The notes beneath the pieces are model-generated. The model was not told where the DNA came from, searched no databases, and was given only the letters and a program-made list of their open reading frames with translations. Below are positions 1 to 12,740 of a stretch of 64,000 bases of DNA, piece by piece. How positions within the stretch are numbered: position 1 is the stretch's first letter; every line of letters starts with the position of its first letter. A program made the translations under genes and the position numbers. The stretch lies in assembly GCF_026262505.1 (NCBI RefSeq), contig NC_067204.1, positions 3,009,797 to 3,073,796 on the forward strand. The letters are read 5' to 3'. This stretch comes from Trichomonas vaginalis G3. Its lineage: Eukaryota; Parabasalia; Trichomonadida; Trichomonadidae.

Positions 1-189
1 CGTCCATTTAATATTAGATAAAAATATTCTTACGAGTACATATGCTGAACATTTGCAGGCATTGGTTCATCTTCATATTCTCTGTACTTTGCATTCAAAC
101 ATACAATAAATAAATACCAAATAGTGAAAAACACAAAAGAAAACAGTAAGTCCATATTTCTAAACCACATTTACTTACTAATAAAATTT

Positions 190-480
190 GTATTGTGACA
201 CTTTCTCCAGTTATAGGACCTTCTACCATATTCTAATCTGTATATATAAACTCATAGTCATGTATGATGTCCTCTCCATCTCAAACGTTTCAACCACAAG
301 ATTTATCGAGTAAAGAAAAGCAGTGATGGTTAATGTATAACGTCTAAAGTTTCTAAAGAGTCTCTCAAAGTCCAGTCTACTTGGTATTGAAAATCCCATG
401 TGTTATAGAACGGCGGGTCCACTATAAAGAAAACTTTTTCCTTGTCTTTATATTTTTCATACAACTCTGTCCAATGACAT
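190..480 (-). pseudogene. Fossil adenine methyltransferase piece (Polinton)
   Basis: Read on the minus strand, this stretch matches the 3' half of the D12-class methyltransferase at 31,673-32,491, including the region that encodes its Asp-Pro-Pro-Phe catalytic motif. It belongs to the eroded left element and is not whole. Confidence 0.65.
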
Positions 481-656
481 CTCACAAGTTAGTATACATA
501 TCATGGGTACGGCGGCACTGCGCGCCTCCTTACCCATTATATGTGAATTTGACACTTTACAAAACCGTTAACGTATATTTTACAACACTAACGACTTCAC
601 TAACGAATTCACTAATATTTTCACAAACGACTTCACTAATGTAAAAATAAACGTTC

Positions 657-986
657 TCACTTACAAAAGTATTGCAACTCCTCCCATTGCTGTGCTTCAT
701 ATAACAGCTCATAATCTTCTGACTCACTTTCTTCTTCATATAGGTCAAAGTCACTGTCATAGTTTATACCTGTAAGTTTTGACAAAGCTAATGAAACACG
801 CTTACCGTTTGTATCTATTGCTTTTATATATCTCCCATTATGTTTGTTGTCATAAATGCTTAAACTAACTTTACCCTTTCTCCCTCGTATCTGATAGAAT
901 GTATTTTCACGAGGAACGAAGAACAAGTTCTTGAACTCATGACCGTTGTAGTTTGTTATCTCAATAGTTTTCGTCATTACATCCAA
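657..986 (-). CDS. Hypothetical 109-aa protein in the eroded Polinton
   Basis: This is the longest open frame in the left fossil. It has a lysine-rich N-terminal half and a very acidic stretch (EEESESEDYE) near the C-terminus. A T-rich TTTTTACTG block about 25-30 bases upstream resembles those before other Polinton genes. I do not recognise a family and see no counterpart in the large element. A second ATG three codons in (MTKTIEI) is an equally plausible start. Confidence 0.4.
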   Translation of the reverse strand: MDVMTKTIEITNYNGHEFKNLFFVPRENTFYQIRGRKGKVSLSIYDNKHNGRYIKAIDTNGKRVSLALSKLTGINYDSDFDLYEEESESEDYELLYEAQQWEELQYFCK

Positions 987-2799
987 ATAAAAATTTTCAG
1001 TAAAAATAAAACTAACGTTAAAAATTTCTCATAACATAAACGTTCTCATTGCTTTATAACTCTCTTCCTTGGTTTCTTTTTAGTTGCTTTCTTCACGTCT
1101 GTCTCCAACTTGACTGTCTTTCTTCTTCGTCCGTATTATAAGATACCAACATTAAACTTCACACAGTCATGGGTCCAATAAGGTCTTTCAAGCTCAAGTT
1201 TCCATACATTCCATAGGGACCAGTACGAAAACTACTGGTGGAGGAAGAGTTCCATCGACTCTATTTAAATGCTTGTTTCACCTTTTCATCTGGTCATTAA
1301 AGTCTTTTGCGTGTTTTGCAAAACTCATCGTCCTTTCCTAAAGCATTTTCTGACTCACGTCGCAACCAAATTGGATGCTTTATTATGAGTCCTATTTTAT
1401 TTAATCTTAACTTCTTTGCAACCCAGCCTCCAATCTTTCCTTTATTTGCATCTAATGTCTTTCGAATCATTAACATCTTCCTCACTCAATTTTATTTACT
1501 GCGTCATAAGCTCCAAGTGCTTTTGCTCCAAATGCTAATGCTTTTTGTTCCATTGCGCCTAAAGATAGCGCCCAACGCTTACATTTAAATCATCATTCAT
1601 ATTCACGATCTGAATGCTCTCATCTAACACATATATATCTCATAAAAGTCTCTCGTTTACTGGAGAAAAGTCAATGAAACTAAACATTCTCATTCATAAA
1701 CTTCTTTCTATACATCTATTCGCTTAAAGTTCTGACAATTGCTAACATCTTCTACAACAGATTATTTCATCATGAATGACCTTCAAGAACAACGCTCATT
1801 TAATATGCTATTAAAATCATCTCAATAATGAGTCCATCCTTTCCACTTTAGGTAGCACAACATCTTTCATTGAAGAAGGTTCGACAAGGTCTTATGTTAA
1901 ACTTACTGACAAAGTTTGTATACTATAATGCTAGTGGCGAATACATGTAGTTTGAAAGACATAATATAGATTCTTCAGCAAATTCACTTATACTGGATTT
2001 TATAACATGTTCTCACGAACCAAATACCACCAATTGACAATCTTGTAAGCAAATGCCTGCTGAACCTTCAACTGTAAACGTCGATGGTAACATTCCACGA
2101 AGGTCATTTATTGACATCTTTGAGTCACTGAATTAAATATTTTCTTAAAGCAATCGTCTTTATCTAACCATGCAATGAGCTTTGAAGTTTTCATTCTGAA
2201 TATAATTCTGCTCATTAAATGTAAACCTGACTTCTTTGCAGAGATGACTTTAAAATCTTATTGAGTTTGTTTCAAAATTGATATGCTATGCTAACTTCTG
2301 AAGGTAATGGATGTCCTTCCCGCAGTCAGTTGTTCTCTCACTACTTTTGAAGCTTTGTGTTAAAAACTTTCATGTCATCTCCTGTGTCTAGGTTCACCAT
2401 ACACAGCAACAGGAAAACTATCTGCTTCTTTGTTTCATCATTTTACCTCAAAACATTAAAGTTCTTCAATAATATTGTTCTTTCGCTGGAATACTTCGAA
2501 CCTGTCTGATTTCAATAGCTTTCTCACCTCCTACATACTCTACCCAGTGCCTTGGATATTCATAAGTATACTGACTTTCTTGAATATTTGGTAGGTTTCA
2601 TCATAACGTGTTCATAGTATAATCTTTATACTCTTGTCAGTTAGACTCGGGTGCTATGTTTCTGAATATTTCTGACTTGCATTTTTAATGGAGAAATAAA
2701 ATGAAGCATTTAATACATGACGTAGATGAAGACATGAATGAAACTACAGACAAAACTTAACTCTTCTCTCATTCTTCCTTTCAAGTAAAGGACTATGAG

Positions 2800-3345
2800 T
2801 TCTGTTCAAATGGCGTTTATTTCTATTGTGGAAAGATGGGTTCAGGTAAGACATTTAATTTAATTCGTCATATACTCATAAATAACAAACGTTTAGGAAA
2901 TGACTCATATTATGACAAATCATTATATCAGCAACTTCAGATCTATGGACTCAACAGCGAAAACATTTATGTCAAAAGTTCAAGCTCTGTCGTTAAAGTT
3001 CCAGACAGTGAACTCATTGAATTCATTCAACGTTACATTCGACGTAAGAGGAATATTATTGCCATCGTTGAATTTATACAGTCAGGAATGCAAAAGACTT
3101 CTGAGGAGATGGAAAGCAATTATTGACAAACACCACTTACGTCAGTACTCAGGAGTTTACGATATGAAACGACTGACAAACTACATTCTATCAAAAACTT
3201 TGCAAAATACCCCTCAAAAAAATATCCTTCAAACAACATTCATGTCTGCTCGTTGCGTACGACTTCGCTGTAAAGGTTTAGTGTGTCAAAACCAGGACTC
3301 ACCATTAGCTAATACATACTTAAAGTCAGACATTACCACTTAACT
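2800..3345 (+). pseudogene. Fossil packaging-type ATPase piece (Polinton)
   Basis: The segment encodes a Walker-A P-loop (GKMGSGKT near 2,830-2,855) followed by helical, lysine-rich sequence. Its layout resembles the A32-type ATPase at 44,338-45,315 of the large element, with a P-loop followed by a region rich in SELI/EFIQRYIRR-type helices. It is part of the eroded left element and is not whole. Confidence 0.5.
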
Positions 3346-3359
3346 GTAGCAATACTTAT

Positions 3360-5700
3360 GCAAACATGGAGGTTTTTAGCTTTAAACAATAAAACGTCTC
3401 ATAACTGATTTCGTTATCTTTCAAGGTTTTCTCACGTTATGATATTGAACTCATTTGGAAACAGTCAGGTATAACATTACTTTTGAAGAAAATTGGGAAG
3501 CATATAAGTCTCTCATCTCTCCTCGTTCATACCTTTGAGATTCATATCATGACTAATACATTAAAGTCAAAAAATATTCCATGGAACGACCAACATTGTT
3601 TTAAAGTTTAACCTTCAATTGACTGATGGTAAACAAATTCCATCATCTCTGTCGCCATTTCTGTTAATATTTTTTGCTGTCATTCATATCATCCACTTCT
3701 CCATCCGTTAGCTTTTGAGGATATGCGTTAGAAATAGCTGTTCTTAAATGAAGGCTTTTCACCTTTTGAGAAGCATAAACTCTATAACTTTCTGCATACT
3801 TATGTTGAACCTCCTGAGCCATCATTTGACATAAAATTTTTATAGGCTTCCACCCTTTGTTCATGTTCCTTGCCTTCTTCCCTTAGCTCTTTTGTTCAGT
3901 AGTTCTAAATCTTTACTACACAGCTCCTGTCTCAGTGAATTCAATCAAATAATATATTTCATTCGTTAGCTTTTACATTCAAACCTTGTCGAGTATATTG
4001 TTCATTCATACATATTTAAAAGGTTTTTTATTCTATATTGAAATGAGAGCAAATCCATCTTAGCTGGTGCCGTTAATGGTCCAATTGAACCAACATCAAA
4101 TGTTGACTCACGAACGACAAAACAATATTGTCATAAAGAACTATAGTCAGAGTGTTTGAAGAAAAAGAACCAAGAACTGAAATCGTGAATTTAAACTCAG
4201 CTTCAAACGCTAACGCTACATCAGATTGTTAAGTTAGATATTCCACCACTGCGACCAATTCTTTCAAGAGAAGCCAACACAACCCTTACACAAATGTTCA
4301 AACAAATCCTTCAGATAACGTAGACCATTACCTCTTCAGTCTTATACCAACAATTTACTCAAAGACGATAAGAAGCTTATGACAATCTTATAAGCAAAGA
4401 AGACAAATAATATTCTAACAAAGAGGACCTTGAAAAATGTCTATATCAACGAATAACAGGGAAAAACAATGTGTCATTGACATTCGACCCTGAAATCGAA
4501 ATGCCGTGGTCAACGCCACCATTCATGAAATAGTAAACATTCCGACATCATTGAAACACCAGAGAACTACAGGAGTTGAGAGTTTAAGATGATAAATATT
4601 CGAATGAATAATACAAAAACGTTTTCATACAGGAATCATAAAATTTGTTTGAAAATATGATGTGGAGTAAAATTAAAGCAACTTGTAATATCATGATCCA
4701 AAAACTCTTCAACAGTAATCGAACTCATCTTCATAATGCAAACCTAATCTTATTGACTTGGTGCAGTTTTCACAACACCAATATAGCGCTTTGCGCTCGG
4801 CGCCTTTGACGCCTTTTTCTGTTCTCTTGTGACATAACTAATTCATTTGTTTCATCAAACAGCACAACAACCAAAGTTCATGACCTAATACATAACATTC
4901 ATTAAACTTTATATTTTTATTAGCTTCTGAGTTCTCTTTTAAGCTGTTGGCATTTAATATTTTCTAAAAAGTCAACTTCACATGTCATTCGCACTGGTGC
5001 CTTCAGTTCTACAGGCTCGCTTGAAAGTCAACAAGTCTTGAAATTGCATGTCTTTCAAATTATGAGGACTAATGCGAATCCATTTACCTAAATGAGTTGC
5101 TATGACAGGAACGTTTGGAATGAACATTGAATTGACTGCATAACAGAAAAGACTTGTATATTCTACCTAACCTTTACTATTAACTCCTGAAATGCTGTGA
5201 CATTAGACTATTTTAGACTCATATGTACTAACAATTACCATAAATACGTATGGAACAGAATTTCATCCAATCGTTTTGTCAACACTTTTCAAAGGAATGT
5301 CATTTTGGTATGCACCCAGAAGCAATGAACTCTATGGGACTCATTCGTGTTATCTTAAACTCCTTTGCATAAACTGAACTTCAAAACTCCTGCAATAAGT
5401 TAACATTCATTAAGTTTCTCGTTATCCTTGTTTATTGTAGTATTTATGAGAGCATTTAACACTCCAGCTAATGTTCCATCATTATTTATTTCTACATTAT
5501 TGTGAAATCTTATTTCGTGCTTCTTTTCCATCTATTTCTAAACTCCATGAAATCTGTTTCATTCTGTTGATGACAAAAGTTGCGATAGTATTGAAGTTCA
5601 ACAACTCTGAAAGCAAGTGCTTCATCTGAAGACCTAAGTTTGTTTGTAGCTTTACTATTCCGTATTCGTTTGGGTCTGTACTTTGCAAATAGAAACAATT
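3360..5700. other. Eroded Polinton sequence without recognisable genes
   Basis: No frame in this stretch can be given a function. A T-rich block followed by ATG near 4,030-4,045 has the look of a Polinton gene start on the plus strand. The short frames on both strands are remnants. Confidence 0.4.
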
Positions 5701-5716
5701 TTATTCTCATTAAAAT

Positions 5717-6300
5717 ATGACTATTGTGCCATATGCGTATGAAACAAATGAAGCAAGAAGAGCACATGAACTAGTAACGGGAAACTCAACTTTAACCAGT
5801 AAGGCAATGAATTTAGTCATTGACGATGGAAAAACTAAAAAAGTCATTGATTTCGATTACTTAACACTTATGACCCATTCATTACAACAAGCAAGGTTCC
5901 TATCATAAATGATGGAACGGTGCAATATTAAATTCTACAGGAGATGCCTCATTAGTGAAAAGTACTGAATGTTGTCATTGAATTGTAAAGAGCTTTCGAT
6001 TGACGACAACATTAAATGCTCTAAAGAATTTAGTCATGAATGAGAAACAAATTCTTGCGTTGCTGGTAGCCAGTAATGATGTACACCTTATGACATTAGA
6101 ATTATTTAAACGAACTAAAGATGAACTGAAGAGAGAAGGGTGACACCGCGCCTCAAGACCACAAGGAATACAAGGAATACAAGGAATACAAGGACCTCAA
6201 GCGCGAAAACGGTTTGGATGGAAAGATGGAAAGGATGGAAAAACTGCTAAATCATGGGATATCGGGACCTTATTAAATAACTGGTTTACACCAGACTGCT
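5717..6300 (+). pseudogene. Fossil fibre gene region with collagen-like repeats
   Basis: The region opens with a short frame beginning MTIVPYAYETNEARR, preceded by the TTTTATTCTCATTAAAAT promoter-like block also used in the large element. Around 6,159-6,240 a 9-bp tandem repeat (acaaggaat-type) encodes Gly-Ile-Gln triplets, then GPQ and KDG-KDG, which is the Gly-X-Y pattern of collagen-like fibre shafts. Such shafts are common in virus and phage fibres. The assignment to a virion fibre is inference, and the gene is not whole. Confidence 0.45.
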
Positions 6301-9300
6301 TCATAATGGAAGTTCTCAATTACCAATCGAAAGATATGGGCAGTACTTGGTGAGAAGTTTTAAATGACGTAAAATGCTTTTGAAACTTCATTTCAAAATG
6401 GTTCGGATACTATTAAAAACTTTATCTGGTTGGATGCAAGAAAACAAGAGAGTCAAATAGATACCTGTAAGAGCTATAGAAACAATGCACGTACGGATTT
6501 GGATACTTTAACGACAAGCACAAAATACATAAAGGAAGCAAATGAATATTCTTGGCTCAGTATCAGACATCATGAAGACTTGGCTTAAAGGTATTGACAA
6601 ATCTTTAAAAAATCACAGTCAGGTTCTATTGCTGACTACAAGAAAATTATAGATTTTACATAGTGACTATGACGTACATGATGGAAGCATAAGGAACTTA
6701 CTTAATAGCTAACAATAACTTACCAGGAAACTATTAAAGCATTCTATAATAGTCCTTTGGTAAACACCCGGGGCTCATAACATTTAGGTCTTTGAGAGAC
6801 AGAGCATTGAAGTCAAGAGATGCAAACTCCAACAGAAGGAACTGAAACAACAGAAACTCCAGAAGAACCACCAAAACCAACAGCTAATGAAATATTTGTT
6901 CGATATTTTCTCCAAAGGTACTCTGTTCTCATTGCATACATTCAAGAAAATACTTAACGAAAGCAGACTTGACTTTAGGAGATGAATGAGAAGTTTACTG
7001 TACTATCTTTCGTTCCAGTTTCAAAATAGCAGAACTTATTTGAGACAGATATAGCTTAATGATATGAGCAAACATCTCTTATTTCACAGATATGATGACG
7101 GACCATGACCCCGAACACGGTGAGAAAAAGTCGTTTTAACAAACATCCATTAAGCATGAAAGGTTTTAACTACAAAGTCTCATTATTGACACAACAGATG
7201 GCGAAGTGGACTGTTTGCAAGAGCTGAAAGAAAAAACTTCTTCGGAGGTGTGGGTATAGGCCATGAACTTGAAAATAAATGAGAATCCACGAAGAGAAAT
7301 TTAGCCGGAAAAAGGCAGATAAAGAACATAAACACAATACTCCGATAATAAATTGAATTCAAGCTACATTAAATAGTAAGGTTACAAAAATGAACTTGGA
7401 CGCAATGAGACAAAGTGTTTGAAAATCTCATAAAACCATATCTCCGATATAAATGAACTTTCAATCTAATTAAATAGTAAAGCGACAAGAACCATGTTCA
7501 TTATTAACTTCAGTGACGGAACAGATTATTTAACGGAACTACCATGGATATTTAACACGAAGTCATGAAGCGAAGACAAAAAATGTAAATGAAAGAAAGG
7601 ATATAAATACATTCGTGCTAAAGTTATGACATAAGCCTGTTACTGTCAGTTGATGTAGCTAACAAGCACCAGAAGCCATTTGTTATACCGGTGAAATTTT
7701 ATGCTTCTACTTTCAATGTTAAGGTGATTAGTTGAACCAAGATTTTACTTTGAGAGTTAAGGCAAAAATAAACGTATGAAATGCTATTAAAAAAGTAAAT
7801 GTGACAAAGTTGAACTCGAAAGCAATCGAACAAAGTTTGAAAATCTCATTAAACGATCAAACATCTCCATATAAATGACACTTCCATTCAGCTAACACTT
7901 AGACATGTAAAAGCTTGACAAGAACCAATTACACATTAAATCCATTCACTACTGTTAGAGCAGACGACATAATATTGAAATTTGACCTTGGTTCTCAAGT
8001 GCACATTAGGTAAATATTCCAAGTTAACAAGCGTAAAGTATTACTCTTATACATTTAATGAAGAGTTTGCAGGAACATTGAAAGTCATTGCCAGAAATTT
8101 GAGCATATGAACTTACCAACAATGTAGACTAAGAAAGCAGAATAAAACTTATATTGGATGCAGGAACTAGAAACAAAATAATTTGAGAACAAGAATGAAC
8201 ACATACAATACATTTACAACAGAAAATTATAAATGGTGAACCAGCAACTCCCATTTGAATTTGTTAGAGGTCTTCAACCAGATACTTTTGAATTTTTCTG
8301 GATAATTCTATTTGAACTAACATTACATATAAACAGTGGAACAGAATGCAACATTTCATCCGGGAGTACATTCCAAAATGTTATTTAATGACATAAGTTC
8401 TGGAATATGTTTATAGATTATGAGCATATATGATTTAATATATCCTATAGAAGTTTTATGACGTCTATGCATATCCAATAAATCAAACACTTTATTTGCT
8501 GGGTAGATGCGTAATGAAATAGTTTGACAGTTTTCCATTCTTACACTAATACGCAGTCAAGAAGATGGAGAGGTTCAAAGAAAATAGGTATTGAAAACCT
8601 TCCTTCACATATGCATAGTTCAGTGGCGAAGAACATCTGTGGAAGGAAACCATTCACATTCAATAACAAAAAGAGGTCTATATAAAGTCATGTGCAGCGG
8701 TTCAATAAGACAGGAGATTAACAGATATGATATCTCAATGACCCAAAGATGTTAGCACAAGGTATTTCTGTGGAAACTCAGGAAATTTCATACACATGTT
8801 GTAGCTGTATACAGACCAGCAGGTAATGGAAAAGATTATACTTGCCGTCCTTATTATTAACAATGCCACGCTTGGATACGAGTTGTTACAAATCTTAACT
8901 TTACATAAATGAGCTGAAAGAAGTTATTCGAACAACATCCATTGAGGTCATTAAAAGTTCACATGAAGCTGCAAAGAGTTTGGGATTTTACTAACAGAGC
9001 TGAAGTTAAAAAGTTCTTGACAAAAATTGTTTGTACATCAAACAAAAATAAACCCCTTACGACTACTTTTTACCAATTTACTCCAACACTCCTGACGCAT
9101 TACCAATTTGCACACTCTCATTCAAAGCAGAAAAGGAGGACATAAAACCATCCTCCGATCTTCATAAATGTTTAAACCACTCCGTAAAGCATATGCATAT
9201 ACCAATGAAAATATGAAAAGGAACTCGTGAAGTGTAAGATTTTACAAAAAGTTTGTGCAGTCAGAACATTAAACCCAAGTACCTTTAACATCAGACCAAG

Positions 9301-10080
9301 ACAGATGCATTACTCAGCATATGACAATCACAGAATTTTCTCATTAAGCATAACCATAACTCACATACACTACTGAAGACCGATAACATAACTATACTCC
9401 GGCATCATAACCGCTTCATAAGGGACTCTCAGAATTTAAAACCAAAGCGAGACATTTACGAAGAAACAATGAAACATTTTCTCAGAGGTATTATAATTCC
9501 TCACACATTCTACACAGGACATACACCAAATTCAATGAACACAACAACAAGCAAGCAAAGAGTATACAAAAGAAACGAAAAGCCAAACACAAAATATCAG
9601 AATTTCAACACAAATTTACGCCTCATCCTGTACAAAAAAGTTTGTTGATTTCTGCGACAAACCAGTAGACAAAGGAAAACGTTAGATGTAAGTTCGAAAT
9701 ATTATATTGTAGACTCTACGCAAGTTAATGATATCTTATAAAAGCTGCCGACGACTCTATTGCGGTTTTATTCCTCACATAAATTTAGTCGTAATAAGTA
9801 TGGCAAAACTTCTGAATACCATTACGAAGGCAAAGCGAGCGAGTGGTTATTGAAATACTTGCTATAACACAAACGATGACACTTATAAAGTAAGATTGAA
9901 GCAAAAGGGCTTTTTGAGGGATGTTGGTATTACCATCTAAGAACTTGAGAGAGTCGAAGCCAACACATTCTGGACCATTAGAGCGGGGAGCTCCTCCTAC
10001 TAGAAAAGACAAAAATATGCCAGAAAGAATAAGAATAATTCTTCTAAACTTGTTTCATTAGATGTAAATCAGACAAAATA
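6300..10080. other. Eroded Polinton sequence, mostly plus-strand remnants
   Basis: Only short frames remain. Similar stretches recur (for example around 7,340-7,450 and 7,800-7,880, both with 'caatgagacaaagt / caatcgaacaaagt' followed by 'gaaaatctcat'), which suggests an original protein with internal repeats. I recognise no family. Confidence 0.35.
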
Positions 10081-10084
10081 ATAA

Positions 10085-10395
10085 ATTTTAGCGCAAGAGT
10101 TAGATCTCACCTGTTTGTTTCACCTCTTTTTTCACCCCTGTTGAATTTTCATGTATTTCAAAAAGACCAAAAAAAAATAAAGTTATTTTTATTTTTAGTT
10201 TATTTTTAATATTGTATTTAGAACAGAAATGTCAGTCGAAGCAAAACATTCACGAAACAAATTAATGTGAAACATTCACAAAAGCACTTATAACGGTTAT
10301 TAAGTCTTACGTAGAGACAAGGATGGTTACATTAATGCAACAGAAAGATGGCAAGAGAAAGCAGGAAAGTTAAGACCATTTAAACAGATTTCTTC
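10085..10395 (+). pseudogene. KilA-N-type gene remnant with its upstream module
   Basis: Bases ~10,085-10,165 carry a GTTAGATCTCACCTG...TTGAATTTTCATG block and then an AAATAAAGTTA T-rich leader. The same arrangement precedes the KilA-N genes at 39.2, 41.1 and 43.0 kb in the large Polinton. Downstream, a remnant reading 'DGYINATERWQEKAGKLRPF' resembles the core of a KilA-N domain. The gene is not whole. The match supports placing this DNA in the same element family. Confidence 0.6.
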
Positions 10396-11190
10396 AAAGT
10401 TGCTTAAAATGCAGGAAATTCTGAGTTTTGGTGAAATATTACAAATACTCAATGCTATTTTTTTGAGAGAGGTATATCAAAAGTCTTGGTATAATAAAAA
10501 AGGATCAAATTTGGCATTTCCTCAAATAATATTTACCAATAGAATGCTGATAATGATCAGGAATTTAATGGTAAATATTATTCTTTCTCGTTTGATATTC
10601 ATTGATTTTTCTCCGAGTTTGAAACTGCAGATGCTACAAAATGCTTGCTATAATTCAATATCCTTAATTTTGGCGCGCTAGTTCCCAAATTTTTAAGTTC
10701 TATTTTCCAAATGATATTAAATTATAGCAAGCACAAAAACGATTATTTTACATTCAATTTGCGAATTATTTGTGCGTTTAAAAATCTATCCGCGTAAAGT
10801 AGTCAAAAGATGTAAGCATTTTTTCTTTAATGTATTTTGCATATGCAATTGTGGCTATACTTTATTAATGGTTTTGATTATTTATAATAGTCAACTCCAA
10901 TTTTTTTCAAATGCGCAAAATATGCGCAGATTCAATTTTAAATAATCGTTTTTGCGCATTTTTTGCACCCCATGTAAAACTCTTCCAAATGATATCGAAT
11001 GAAAATTCAGACTTATATCAATGAATTCAAGAGCGTCAAGTTCAGAAGTATTCTTCTCAAGTAATACTGGGCCTTCAATATTGAGAAGTCACAGTTTTCC
11101 AAATACATGTATGGAAAGCTCATGTCAATAGTTACAATAGATATTTGCAACTACACAAATATCAAGTTTGAAAAAAAAATATGTAATCTA
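10396..11190. other. AT-rich intergenic stretch with inverted repeat
   Basis: No credible gene is visible. The stretch contains the 21-bp inverted repeat described separately and a patch near 10,905-10,970 with several TGCGCA motifs. The boundary with the left fossil element is not sharp. Confidence 0.4.
10642..10733. repeat. Inverted repeat, 21-bp arms, 50-bp loop
   Basis: The left arm (10,642-10,662, TGCTTGCTATAATTCAATAT...) and right arm (10,713-10,733) are reverse complements at 20 of 21 positions. The loop holds a GGCGCGC patch that is rare in this AT-rich DNA. It may be a small foldback element or hairpin transcript; no terminal duplication was seen. Confidence 0.6.
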
Positions 11191-11193
11191 ATG

Positions 11194-12337
11194 CTATTTA
11201 AAAAATAGTACAATTGAAGTTTCTGCAAATTCAAAAAAATAAGAAACCTTGGCTGTCATTACATTCGGTTCAATGGCACAGTTTTCTGCATCTGATAATG
11301 AAATACTAATAATTTCTGAATTTAAATTTTCTCTTTCAAATGTAACAGCTCCTGATCCTGTTTTTGACTTTGCTTGAACATATGAATCACTAATAGTCAT
11401 TGTGAAGCCAGCGTATTCAACATAAAACATATGTGATGCAGTATTATTTAAAAATACACAGTGATCAACATCAGTATTGAATTCACAAAAAAATAGACCT
11501 AGTTCAGTGTTCGATCTGTATTTATTTCCAATAACATTACAATAAGAAACTGTATGCTTATTATCAACTTTATTAGAACTAAATAAAAGAGATTTAAATC
11601 TAAATTGGTTGTTTCCTCTGAATGTTGAGAATTTACAATAACCTGATTGTCCTTCAAGGACACTAAATATTGATGAACAGAAATTGCATTTGTTGGAAGT
11701 GCTGTTGTTATTCTTAAATTGGATATCACCGTTTTCAAGTCCTAATGTATAACTTCCTTTTGTATCACTTTCTCCGCATTCTGAAACTGAAATTTCAAAG
11801 GCGTAGTTTTTATTAGTAGAAGAATGATTAGCTTGTTGCAAAAATGCCATGTAATATCCTGTTGCTATTGATTTAAAATAACAATTTCGTTGTTGAACAA
11901 AATGTCCTGCATAATAGCCGGAAAAGTAAACAGATCCACCATTTCTAGTGGAATCTCATCTAGTAAATTCGGAATCTTCAAATAATGCGTAGACTTCGTT
12001 ATTTCTTTTGATATATATTGCACCATTTTCTGTGCAATTTTCAAAGGTGCAAAAATTAACGTAATAATTGTTAGAACTTGTGTTATCATATATTGCTGTT
12101 CCATTATAAGCTTGATCGACTTTATTTATATTACCAAAATATTCAGACCAACTGAATCTTTTTGCATTTTTCATACTTGAACTGCGTTTTGACTATTTCT
12201 GATTGATGGCAATACTTAATTATTTGATGAGATAAAGTAGCTGGTTTATTCTGTATATGAATTGCCATATGTGGATTGACAATAATTTGTTTGAAAAATA
12301 GAAAATGCCACTTTTTGTTATTGTCTCTCAATTTCAT
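11194..12337 (-). pseudogene. Decayed parallel beta-helix (Pmp-like) surface protein gene
   Basis: Three minus-strand frames (11,194-11,850, 11,865-12,104/11,956-12,174 and 12,143-12,337) carry consecutive parts of one protein style: short repeats such as 'CNFCSSIFSVLEG', 'CTFENCTENGAIYIKR' and 'CVFLNNTASHMFYVE'. Asn, Ser and Cys turns with alternating hydrophobics are typical of right-handed beta-helix or polymorphic-membrane-protein-like repeats found in large trichomonad surface families. The frame shifts at least twice between these parts. No signal peptide is visible at the upstream end and no membrane anchor is clear at the C-terminus. A broken copy is the simplest reading; sequencing error is the alternative. 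Confidence 0.55.
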
Positions 12338-12740
12338 TAGATTTTATTGTTTTTTTTATCTCAATATCTGTGGTCCTTAAAATGCTATTAATGCAATCAA
12401 CAAAGCCTTAAACATAACACATAACAAAATAAACCAATAAAAAAACTAAAATTAATCATGACAGTCATTTTTATAATAATCATTTCGAAAATCAGTGACT
12501 TGAGTCATATTCATATACTATAGTTAACATATGAAAATCAAGAGACTATTACAGTGAGTCTGAAAATTTGTTTGCTGCCATCGCTAATGAAGATATATCA
12601 TAAAATTCACTCAAAATGGATGTCATAATTTTATCACTAAGTTATGATTATAATATAATTTTATTTCAAGTCGAATATAAAAAATGTAAAAAAAAAGGAA
12701 TAATTTGAATTTAACAAAATAATAATCAAAATTTCTATCT
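12338..12740. other. Intergenic, nothing recognised
   Basis: AT-rich sequence downstream of the helicase gene and upstream of the decayed beta-helix gene. No gene, repeat or RNA was recognised. Confidence 0.5.

Larger units (their letters stand above)
1..10395. mobile_element. Old eroded Polinton/Maverick relative, left edge outside window
   Basis: The first ~130 bases match, on the opposite strand, the sequence around 32,510-32,640 of the large Polinton in this window, including the 27 bases next to the start of a small virion-type gene. Bases ~190-480 match the methyltransferase gene of that element in reverse. A Walker-A ATPase piece lies near 2.8 kb, a collagen-like fibre stretch near 6.2 kb, and a regulatory module like those before the KilA-N genes near 10.1 kb. 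Hardly any long frame survives, so this is a fossil with very many breaks, clearly older than the element at 31-57 kb. Gene order differs from that element, so it is a different lineage or rearranged. No terminal repeat was seen at its right side, and the 10,395 limit is approximate. Confidence 0.8.

Noticed and set aside
1297-1588. Opposed frames of 62 and 93 aa in the old element
   Set aside because: They overlap each other and show no family features; remnants at most.
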